A stretch of DNA of 5,541 nt, taken from an uncultured bacterium (lineage in GTDB: Bacteria; Planctomycetota; Planctomycetia; Pirellulales; UBA1268). A program made the position numbers and the translations under genes. Below, piece by piece: positions 1 through 5,541 of this stretch. How positions within the stretch are numbered: position 1 is the stretch's first letter; each line of letters begins with the position of its first letter. The notes beneath the pieces are model-generated. The model saw only the letters and a program-made list of their open reading frames with translations. It was not told where the DNA came from and did no database searches. The stretch spans positions 1-5,541 of the forward strand of contig CALGAS010000082.1 of the NCBI GenBank assembly GCA_937959175.1. Direction: 5' to 3'.

Positions 1-160
1 GGCGGAAGCTCGACGAGTCTTTGGAGATTTCGCTCACAGGATGATCGAGTCGCCGAGGGAGGTGGTGCGAAATATCCCGGCGAGGATCCAACGGACCGCG
101 CAGCGGCGACTTCTGCCATCCCGCCGCCGGTGTACACCGAATGGTCTCGCACATTCCCCT
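1..160. other. Spacer downstream of coxA, possible start of a further minus-strand gene
   Basis: No gene can be firmly called here. On the minus strand two frames remain open to the window edge. One contains ATG 154 and, further on, GTG 37, after which the few codons (VSEISKDSSSF) have G/C-rich third positions as in the neighbouring genes. The other begins at ATG 119. None has a well-spaced Shine-Dalgarno: AGGGGA directly abuts ATG 154. coxC often follows coxA, but too little is visible to name a product. A 12-base perfect palindrome, CGGTGTACACCG, sits at 128-139. No stem followed by a T run, and hence no intrinsic terminator, is seen after coxA, which agrees with the operon continuing to the left. 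Confidence 0.35.
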
Positions 161-1969
161 CTAGTGCGACGCAGCGGCCGCAGCCGCCGCTTCGGCATTC
201 GGCGGGTCGGTCTGCATCAGGTGATCCTTCTCGACGCCCGGCACCGAGTACTCGTAGGGGCCACGGTAGACGACCGGCTGGTAATCGAAGTTGCCATGGC
301 CCGGCGGGCTGGGCGCGGTCCATTCCAGGCCGTTGGCGTTCCAGGGATTCCGGCTGGCGACCGGCCCGTAGAACATGCTCCAGAAGAAGTTGACCGCGAA
401 GATGATCTGGCTGGCCACCATCCCGATGGCACAGTAGGTCATGAAGGCGTTCATCGGCTGGAGGTGATGGAACGTCTCGTAGTGGTAGGCGTCGGCCAGT
501 CGCCGCGGGAACCCGACGGCCCCGAGGATATGCATCGTGAAGAAGGTGCCGTTGAGGAAGATGAACGTCAGGAAGAAGTGGACCTTCCCCCAGAACTCGT
601 TCATCGTCCGGCCGAACATCTTCGGATACCAGAAATAGATCGCCGCCCAGACACCCATCGCCGTGCCGGCGAAGAGCACGTAGTGGAAGTGGGCCACGAT
701 GAAGTAGGTGTCATGGATGAAGATGTCGACCGGCGTGGCCGCCATGAAGATGCCCGAGAGGCCGCCGATGATGAACATCGACACAAACGAGAGGGCGAAG
801 AGCATCGACGTGGTGAACTGGATTCGGCCGCCCCAGACCGTACCGAGCCAGTTGAAGGTCTTCACGGCGCTCGGCAACGCGATCATCATCGTCGAAACCA
901 TGAAGGTGATCCCCAGGGCGGGATTCATGCCCGACATGAACATGTGGTGGCCCCAGACGATGAACCCGAGGCCCGCGATCCCGGCAATCGAGTAGACCAT
1001 CGGCCGATAGCCGAAGAGCGGCTTGCGTGCGAAGCAGGTGAGGATGTCGCTGACCATGCCCATCGCCGGGAGGATCATGATGTAGACCGCCGGATGGCTG
1101 TAGAACCAGAACAGGTGCTGCCAGAGCAGCGGCTGTCCGCCGCCGGGGCCGGCGACTGCGTTGTTGACGATGTTGCCTTCTGGCGAGAAGAAGCCCGTCG
1201 CAAACATCCGGTCGGCCAGCTGCATGAAGCCGGCGGCGGTGAGCACCGGCAGGGCGAAGGCCTGCAGCACGGCCGTGATGAACATCGCCCAGATCGTCAT
1301 CGGCAGCCGGAACATCGTCATGCCCGGGGCCCGCATCAGGATGATCGTCGTCATGTAGTTGACGCTCCCGAGCATCGACGAGACGCCCACAAACGTCAGC
1401 CCGACGAGCCAGAGGGTCTGGCCCCAGCCGCTTCCGGGCGACGCGGCCATGTTGGTCGAGAGCGGCGGGTAACTCGTCCAGCCTCCAGAGGCGGCCCCTC
1501 CCTCCACGAAAAAGCTCGCCCCGAAGGCGATGAACGCCGGCCACATGAACCAATACGACAGCATGTTCAACGTGGGAAAGGCCATGTCGTCGGCCCCGAT
1601 CATCAGCGGGATCAGGAAGTTGCCGAAGGCACCGGCGAGGATCGGGATGATCACCAGGAAGATCATCACCGTCGCATGCATCGTGAAGAGCATCGTGTAG
1701 AACTCGGGGCTCATCTGCCCGCCCTGCTGGGCGAACAACTTGCCCACGACCGGCACGTCGGACCACGGCCAGGCGACCTGCCAGCGAACCGCCAGCGCCA
1801 GCAGCCCGCCGATCAGGAACCAGAGCAGCGTCGAAAACAGGAACTGCAGGCCGATGACCTTGTGGTCCTTTGAGAAGACGTAGGTCGACAGGAAGGTCGC
1901 CACCGGATGCGGCTTGCGAACCTGCGCCGGCGCGTGATCAACGGTGGAAGGCGCGGTGACGGTACTCAT
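161..1969 (-). CDS. coxA: Cytochrome c oxidase subunit I, A2-type heme-copper oxygen reductase
   Basis: Catalytic subunit of an aa3/caa3-class terminal oxidase in the cytoplasmic membrane; it reduces O2 to water and pumps protons. The 602 aa hold about 12 hydrophobic segments (roughly residues 38-534) and a soluble tail of about 65 residues ending in an alanine run. Visible ligands by family alignment: H98 and H429 (heme a), H427 (heme a3), and H292, H341 and H342 (CuB), with Y296 the His-Tyr cross-link partner. Proton-path residues: D128 in GADDMAFP (D channel) and K370 in PSAVKTFNWL (K channel). R489 and R490 match the pair near the heme propionates. The glutamate of canonical GHPEVY is missing: the motif here is YSHPAVY (290-296), the tyrosine-serine variant that defines A2 enzymes such as Rhodothermus caa3. 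There is no coxC fusion. The ATG start at 1969 is supported by GGAGA just upstream. It follows coxB after a 126-base spacer containing a hairpin. Confidence 0.98.
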   Translation of the reverse strand: MSTVTAPSTVDHAPAQVRKPHPVATFLSTYVFSKDHKVIGLQFLFSTLLWFLIGGLLALAVRWQVAWPWSDVPVVGKLFAQQGGQMSPEFYTMLFTMHATVMIFLVIIPILAGAFGNFLIPLMIGADDMAFPTLNMLSYWFMWPAFIAFGASFFVEGGAASGGWTSYPPLSTNMAASPGSGWGQTLWLVGLTFVGVSSMLGSVNYMTTIILMRAPGMTMFRLPMTIWAMFITAVLQAFALPVLTAAGFMQLADRMFATGFFSPEGNIVNNAVAGPGGGQPLLWQHLFWFYSHPAVYIMILPAMGMVSDILTCFARKPLFGYRPMVYSIAGIAGLGFIVWGHHMFMSGMNPALGITFMVSTMMIALPSAVKTFNWLGTVWGGRIQFTTSMLFALSFVSMFIIGGLSGIFMAATPVDIFIHDTYFIVAHFHYVLFAGTAMGVWAAIYFWYPKMFGRTMNEFWGKVHFFLTFIFLNGTFFTMHILGAVGFPRRLADAYHYETFHHLQPMNAFMTYCAIGMVASQIIFAVNFFWSMFYGPVASRNPWNANGLEWTAPSPPGHGNFDYQPVVYRGPYEYSVPGVEKDHLMQTDPPNAEAAAAAAASH

Positions 1970-1975
1970 GGCTGA

Positions 1976-1980
1976 TCTCC
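1976..1980 (-). promoter_or_regulatory. Ribosome binding site of coxA
   Basis: On the minus strand GGAGA lies six bases before the coxA ATG (GGAG with a seven-base gap), a good Shine-Dalgarno match. It fixes the start at 1969. It also shows that coxA has its own initiation signal and does not depend on coupling to coxB, whose stop lies 126 bases upstream beyond the hairpin. Confidence 0.8.
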
Positions 1981-2008
1981 GGAAACGTGCTCAGGGTCGT
2001 GTGCGGCT

Positions 2009-2088
2009 AAAAGGGGACATTCTGCTTTTTCGTGGGCTGCGCTCGGTTGCGTTCCCAAGAGAACTGAAAAAGCAGAATGTCCCCTTTT
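2009..2088. repeat. REP/MITE-like perfect inverted repeat (23-bp arms, 34-base loop) between coxB and coxA
   Basis: The left arm (2009-2031, core GGGGACATTCTGC followed by TTTTTC) is the exact reverse complement of the right arm (2066-2088), 23 of 23 pairs. The loop at 2032-2065 contains a further small stem (GTTC 2051-2054 with GAAC 2061-2064). The element fills most of the coxB-coxA spacer. Arms of the GGGGACA...TTTTTC kind resemble palindromes that I associate with REP-associated tyrosine transposases (RAYT, IS200/IS605 relatives). No transposase is encoded here, so it would be a non-autonomous copy. In the cox mRNA it would form a strong hairpin with an A-rich 5' side and a short U run at the 3' side, so it might act as a partial terminator or RNA stabiliser. 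On the plus strand it ends in six T, but no plus-strand gene is present. The inverted repeat is certain; the mobile origin is inference. Confidence 0.85.
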
Positions 2089-2095
2089 TTAAACT

Positions 2096-2896
2096 TCAGT
2101 TGGTGACGAGGGTGCCGGTGACGTCCTCGACCGGCTGGGTCGCTTCCTGCTCGGCGTACTTCCGCTCGAGCCAGGCATCGAACTCGGGCCGGGTGACGAA
2201 CGTGATCCGGCCCTTCATTTTGTAATGGCCCCAGCCGCAGAGTTCGGCGCAGACGATGTCGTGGCTGCCGGTCTCCGTGCCCTTGAACCAGACAGGGATC
2301 TTCATCCCGGGCACCGCGTCCTGCTTGATGCGGAGGTTGGGGAGAAAAAAGCTGTGCAGTACATCCATGCTCTTGAGTTGCACGAGCACATCCTCGTCGA
2401 CCGGCAGGTGCAGGTCGTTGACGAGATGGAGGTCGTCGGGCGTGCCGAGCTGCCCGTCGCGGCCGGGATACCGTAGCCGCCACTCGAACTGCCGGGCGAT
2501 CACTTCGACCGTAGGCGGCATGTCGGGCCGCCGCATCTTGACGTTGGCCCAGGCATTCATCTGGTAGATCGCCAGGAACAACAGCGTGGCCGCCGGGATG
2601 ATCGTCCAGACGACCTCCAGGGTGTGGCTGCCCTGAATGTAGGTGGCGGTCTCGTTGCCGCGGGCCGCCGAGTCGTACTTCCACATGAACCAGAACAGGA
2701 GCACTTCGGTGGCGATAAAGACCACGCCGGTGAGCGCCAGGATGAAGTAGAAGAGCGAATCGATCTCCCGGCCATGCTCCGAGACATCTTCCGGAAGCCA
2801 GACGTCGATCGATGGCGCGACCGCGAAGGTCGCGACCCCCAGCACCGGCACCGCCAGAAACAGCAGGGCCCAGAAGATTCCCGCAGCACGCTTCAT
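2096..2896 (-). CDS. coxB: Cytochrome c oxidase subunit II (CuA subunit)
   Basis: Takes electrons from a cytochrome c or cupredoxin through the binuclear CuA centre on the outer face of the membrane and passes them to heme a in CoxA. The 266 aa show a hydrophobic N-terminus (about 7-27, probable signal or extra membrane segment), two transmembrane helices (about 47-71 and 94-115) and a C-terminal cupredoxin domain. All CuA ligands are present: H181 (DVLHSFFLP), C216, E218 (backbone ligand in the family), C220, H224 and M227 in CAELCGWGHYKM. There is no CXXCH heme motif, so this is not a fused caa3-style subunit II. In the aromatic patch before the CuA site, QFEW (136-139) replaces the canonical QWYW, so the usual electron-entry tryptophan position is Phe137. 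The ATG start lies three bases after the cytochrome c stop. The gene ends in TGA next to the palindromic element. Confidence 0.97.
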   Translation of the reverse strand: MKRAAGIFWALLFLAVPVLGVATFAVAPSIDVWLPEDVSEHGREIDSLFYFILALTGVVFIATEVLLFWFMWKYDSAARGNETATYIQGSHTLEVVWTIIPAATLLFLAIYQMNAWANVKMRRPDMPPTVEVIARQFEWRLRYPGRDGQLGTPDDLHLVNDLHLPVDEDVLVQLKSMDVLHSFFLPNLRIKQDAVPGMKIPVWFKGTETGSHDIVCAELCGWGHYKMKGRITFVTRPEFDAWLERKYAEQEATQPVEDVTGTLVTN

Positions 2897-2899
2897 CGG

Positions 2900-4162
2900 T
2901 CAGTCCTCCTGCGTTGCGACAAGCCTGCCGGCCGGGCCCGGCTGGGCGGCCACCGAGCGGTCGGCCCCCAGTTCACCATCGAAGCCATAGGGCAGGGAGC
3001 GGATGTAGTTCACGATGTGCCAGATATCTTCGGGATCGACGGTGCCCTTGGCGGCTGGCATGGGCGCTCCGTTGATCCCGGCATGAATCCGGTAGTAGAG
3101 ATCGAGCGGACGACGGCCGCCGCGGTAGATACCCTGGCGGAGATTCCGGGGCGGAATCGTCCGGGGCGTGAGCGCGTCACCGGCCAGCACCCGCTCAAAC
3201 TCGGCAACCCACTGCCGCTCCTCGGGCTCGAGGTCGCCCTCCTTGAGCGAGGCGAGTTTGGCCTCGATCTTGTAGACGTTCTTGCTCCAGTCGTCGTAAT
3301 CGTTGGCCTGGCCGTCTCCAAGAGCCGTGACGCCGTGGCACTTGACGCAGTTGGCCTTGTCGCCGTGGAAGAGCTCGCGGCCCTTGGCGATCGAGGCCGC
3401 CAGGTCGATGTCCTCGGGCATCTCGGGCACCTCGATCTCCTGGTCCTCGGCCGAGGCCCACTTGTCGGCGATCGGCTCGAGAATCTCCTCGACGAGGAAC
3501 TCTCGCGACTCGGGCAGTTTGCCCTCATCCTCCTCGTCGAGTTCGAAGTAGTACCGCATCAGCGCGAGTTCTGTTTCACCGCGGATGCTCAGGTACTTGA
3601 CGTACTCGACCAGGGCGTCGATCTGAACCGGGCTGAGCAGGGCAAATGACGGCATCGAACTGCCGGCCAGCCCCTCGTGGAGAACCCGGTAAAGATCGGC
3701 ATGGGTCGGCTTGCTCGACCGCTCGGTGCTCTTGAACTTGAAGACCCCCGGGCGGTAGTCCCGCGGATACGGGTTGAGAAACGCCGCGGTGGGACCCATG
3801 CCGTCGCCGGTAATCCCGTGACAGTGGACGCAATGCTCACGGTAGAGGCCATTCTTGCGGCCCACGATGTCGCTGCGAACCGGGCCGGCTGCCAGCACGA
3901 GCTTGGCCTGGTCGAGCCCGGCCTCCGGGAGGCAGTAGGGCTTGTCGGGCGTGCCGAACATCGCCTTGAGGATCGTGGCCACCTGCGTTTCCTGGGCCGG
4001 CGTCAGCGCTTGTTCGGCCGAGATCGAATCCTTCTCCGCGGATGGCGCAACGGCCTCGACCATATTGAGCCGGAAGGAGGCCGGGGGCGTCGGCCCGCAG
4101 CCCGTCGAGAGAGGCAACAGGAACAAGAGAGCCAGCAGCGGAAGGCGGGGCATCGTGTTCAT
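2900..4162 (-). CDS. Diheme cytochrome c lipoprotein, likely electron donor to the oxidase
   Basis: A predicted periplasmic, lipid-anchored electron carrier of 420 aa. The leader of the ATG form (residues 1-22) is hydrophobic and ends LSTGC, a permissive lipobox with C22 as the lipidated cysteine. Two c-type heme motifs are visible: CVHCH at 111-115 and CVKCH at 272-276. Likely sixth-ligand methionines are M170 (GSSMPSF) and M368 (GAPMPAAKG), each followed by the C-terminal helix typical of class I cytochromes. About 90 residues without heme precede the first motif. A very acidic stretch (about 207-256) joins the two heme domains and could dock to CoxB. Start choice: a TTG at 4198 would also keep the frame open but would put extra residues before the signal peptide; ATG 4162 fits a lipoprotein leader, although neither has a clear Shine-Dalgarno. 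Three bases separate it from coxB. Family: class I cytochrome c; I do not recognise a specific named gene. Confidence 0.92.
   Translation of the reverse strand: MNTMPRLPLLALLFLLPLSTGCGPTPPASFRLNMVEAVAPSAEKDSISAEQALTPAQETQVATILKAMFGTPDKPYCLPEAGLDQAKLVLAAGPVRSDIVGRKNGLYREHCVHCHGITGDGMGPTAAFLNPYPRDYRPGVFKFKSTERSSKPTHADLYRVLHEGLAGSSMPSFALLSPVQIDALVEYVKYLSIRGETELALMRYYFELDEEDEGKLPESREFLVEEILEPIADKWASAEDQEIEVPEMPEDIDLAASIAKGRELFHGDKANCVKCHGVTALGDGQANDYDDWSKNVYKIEAKLASLKEGDLEPEERQWVAEFERVLAGDALTPRTIPPRNLRQGIYRGGRRPLDLYYRIHAGINGAPMPAAKGTVDPEDIWHIVNYIRSLPYGFDGELGADRSVAAQPGPAGRLVATQED
2905..2910 (-). promoter_or_regulatory. Ribosome binding site of coxB inside the end of the upstream gene
   Basis: On the minus strand a perfect AGGAGG lies eight bases before the coxB ATG. 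It overlaps the last sense codons (Gln-Glu-Asp) of the diheme cytochrome gene, whose TGA stop is at 2902-2900. The two genes are therefore very likely translationally coupled and co-transcribed. Confidence 0.85.
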
Positions 4163-4213
4163 GGCATTCGGTAGGAGTGACCTAAAAAAGTTTGGCAACG
4201 TGGTGACGGCGAA

Positions 4214-5098
4214 CTAGCCCCCCAGGGCGGCGGCAGGCACCTCGAGGGTGCCCAGATCCTTGACCTGGTCGGGCTCGAGCGTGACCTCGAACCTCCCCTT
4301 GCTCGACCAGTTGAGGTCTGGCTTGTCGAGCCCCAGACCGCCATTGGGCCCCAGGGAGCGAGCATGCCAGACCTGGAACTCCAGCGGCTCGCCGGCGGGC
4401 AGATCGGGAATGGCGAACGTGCCGTCGGCCGCCGACACGGCGACATACCCGTCTTCACGGAAGACGGCGTAGGCCTTCATCCAGGGATGGATGTTGCAGG
4501 TAACCGAGACAGGCATGTTGGTTTCCCGGGCGGGCGTGTAGATCGTGCTGTCGCCGGCGGGGATCAACTGGTTGAAACTCGATCCCGAGATGTTTGTGTT
4601 GTGTCCGATCGGATCGCTGTTACGGACGTCTACCGCCTGGCCGACTCGGGCGGCGAAAACGGGCGAGAGAAACTCGCAGTTTTTCTGGTCGAAGACGACC
4701 TGCTCGGCCGGAACAGGATTCTTCACCCGCCTCGCCTTGCGGACGAAGATCACGACATCGGCCAGACCGTTGCTGCCCGAATCAACCCGCAGCGAGTTGT
4801 CGTAGAGTTTCATCCCGTCCTTCGAGCAGACTTCGGTATCTTTGTCGGCCACCAAGACCGCCCGCTCGCCCGGGGTTCCGACGAACACGAAGCGACCCGC
4901 GAGCCCACCCCAGCCGGTGCCGGTCGCAGCCTCTTCCTCGCCAGCACCATCCGTTTCTCCGGACGCCAAGGCCGCCCGCAAGGCAGCCGCGGCCGTGCCG
5001 TCCGGAAGCGGGCCTGTCACCCGAGCGGGACCGCACCCCATCACGAAGACCGCCAGCAGGCCGGCAGCAATGAACGAAGGCCGAGGATTGAAGGTCAT
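4214..5098 (-). CDS. Lipoprotein with amicyanin-like cupredoxin domain and C-terminal carboxypeptidase-regulatory-like domain
   Basis: A 294-aa predicted extracytoplasmic lipoprotein: the leader ends VMGCGP with C22 as the lipid site, followed by a low-complexity Ala/Gly/Glu linker to about residue 64. The cupredoxin-like region (about 110-210) carries a putative type 1 copper site: H166 in SDPIGHNTN, then C201, H204 and M207 in CNIHPWM. That Cys-X2-His-X2-Met spacing matches the short ligand loop of amicyanin (CTPHPFM). After it comes a beta-sandwich-like segment (VSAADGTFAIPDLPAGE, then FQVWH) typical of carboxypeptidase-regulatory or transthyretin-like domains. Two further cysteines, C91 and C141, could form a disulfide. 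It is a paralogue of the gene just upstream. Role not established: electron carrier or copper carrier for the oxidase. Start: GTG 5128 overlaps the previous stop (GTGA) and is possible, but ATG 5098, preceded by a weak AGGT, gives the best lipoprotein leader. Family call 0.85; copper binding inferred from motif. Confidence 0.88.
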   Translation of the reverse strand: MTFNPRPSFIAAGLLAVFVMGCGPARVTGPLPDGTAAAALRAALASGETDGAGEEEAATGTGWGGLAGRFVFVGTPGERAVLVADKDTEVCSKDGMKLYDNSLRVDSGSNGLADVVIFVRKARRVKNPVPAEQVVFDQKNCEFLSPVFAARVGQAVDVRNSDPIGHNTNISGSSFNQLIPAGDSTIYTPARETNMPVSVTCNIHPWMKAYAVFREDGYVAVSAADGTFAIPDLPAGEPLEFQVWHARSLGPNGGLGLDKPDLNWSSKGRFEVTLEPDQVKDLGTLEVPAAALGG

Positions 5099-5124
5099 GC
5101 AAACACCTGGCATCAACTGCGGGT

Positions 5125-5541
5125 TCACTGAAACAAACCGGCGTCGAGGACGATCTCACCGAGGTCGTTGTCGCCCGGCTTGATCTCGAGTTTCATCCGA
5201 CCGCGGCGGGCCTTTTCCTTCTTGCCGTCGATTGTCATCTCGCCGATGTAACCGGCCTTCTCGTGCCAGAACTGGAGTTGCAGTTCCTCAGCCGGAAGAT
5301 CGGCGATCTCAAAACTGCCATCCAGGCTCGAGACGGCCGCGTAGGGATTGTCGCGGACCACGATCCAGCCCTTCATCCAAGGGTGGATGTTGCAGGTCAC
5401 CTGGGAGGGAACTGCCTCATCCGAACTGAACGTCGTGGTGACTTCCCCGCCGGCCGGAATCAGGTTGTTCGACGGCGGATTCTTCACGGTGGAGATGTTG
5501 CTGTTGTGCCCGACCGGATCGGAGTTCTTGATGACCAGTTC
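5125..5541 (-). CDS. Partial CDS: cupredoxin plus carboxypeptidase-regulatory-like protein (C-terminal 138 aa)
   Basis: The reading frame is open to the right edge, so the 5' end lies outside the window; the GTG at 5487 is an internal valine, not a start. The visible part opens ELVIKNSDPVGHNSNIS and retains the same putative copper ligands as the downstream paralogue: H12, then C50, H53 and M56 in CNIHPWM (partial numbering). The regulatory-like beta domain follows (VSSLDGSFEIADLPAEE, then LQFWHE), and the end is lysine-rich before DLGEIVLDAGLFQ. The shared CNIHPWM, SDPxGHN and WH motifs in the same order indicate a tandem duplication. Its linker between the first His and the Cys and its basic C-terminal part differ from the paralogue, which suggests division of labour. 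The TGA stop overlaps an optional GTG of the next gene. Any signal peptide is not visible. Confidence 0.9.
   Translation of the reverse strand, partial: ELVIKNSDPVGHNSNISTVKNPPSNNLIPAGGEVTTTFSSDEAVPSQVTCNIHPWMKGWIVVRDNPYAAVSSLDGSFEIADLPAEELQLQFWHEKAGYIGEMTIDGKKEKARRGRMKLEIKPGDNDLGEIVLDAGLFQ

Noticed and set aside
128..139. Perfect 12-base palindrome CGGTGTACACCG downstream of coxA as an operator
   Set aside because: A palindrome of this length is expected about once by chance in a window of this size, and it is not located before a clear gene start.
41..1873. A 610-codon plus-strand open frame antisense to coxA
   Set aside because: It is very rich in Arg, His, Asp and Glu with no recognisable domain and mirrors coxA codons. 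In GC-rich DNA the strand opposite a real gene often stays open. CoxA has all its catalytic residues, so this is a shadow.
2624..3649. A 341-codon plus-strand open frame across coxB and the cytochrome gene
   Set aside because: It runs antisense over two well-supported genes and their junction, with no domain signal and no ribosome site that I can see.
4163..4198. TTG start at 4198 for the cytochrome gene
   Set aside because: It would add 12 residues before an otherwise standard lipoprotein leader and has no Shine-Dalgarno, so ATG 4162 is preferred, though not proven.
4163..4213. Possible promoter in the 51-base gap before the cytochrome gene (TTGCCA and a T run)
   Set aside because: TTGCCA could pass as a -35 box, but the expected -10 position reads CCTACC, which is a poor match, and the tight gene packing suggests read-through.
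5125..5487. GTG at 5487 as the start of the right-edge gene
   Set aside because: The frame continues upstream to the window edge and encodes the conserved SDPVGHN segment with the first copper-ligand histidine, so this GTG is internal.

Overview
This is a GC-rich bacterial window. All supported genes lie on the minus strand, so transcription runs from the right edge to the left. It appears to be one respiratory (cox) operon. I infer a Planctomycetes-like bacterium (moderate confidence) from the high GC, the lipoprotein-type leaders ending in Gly-Cys-Gly-Pro, the combination of Cu-protein, cytochrome c, coxB and coxA genes, and a REP-like palindrome. This assignment is from memory of such operons and was not checked by any search.

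Layout in transcription order: (1) 5541-5125, the 3' part of a gene for an amicyanin-like cupredoxin joined to a transthyretin/carboxypeptidase-regulatory-like beta domain, cut by the window edge. (2) 5098-4214, a complete paralogue of it with a lipoprotein leader. (3) 4162-2900, a diheme cytochrome c lipoprotein with an unusually acidic linker. (4) 2896-2096, coxB, cytochrome c oxidase subunit II with a full CuA site and no fused heme c. (5) 2095-1970, a 126-base spacer holding a perfect 23-bp inverted repeat (REP/MITE-like hairpin). (6) 1969-161, coxA, the catalytic subunit, which carries the YSHPAVY signature of A2-type heme-copper oxidases in place of the usual GHPEVY. (7) 160-1, a spacer that may contain the start of another gene.

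How the genes may work together: the products can be read as an electron and/or copper route on the outer face of the cytoplasmic membrane. Two type-1-copper-like proteins and a lipid-anchored diheme cytochrome would deliver electrons to CuA of CoxB, then heme a and the heme a3-CuB centre of CoxA, where O2 is reduced and protons are pumped. The cupredoxins could instead be copper carriers for CuA/CuB assembly. The sequence does not decide between these. No coxC, coxD, SCO or CtaG gene is visible, and no promoter was found; the operon probably begins right of the window.
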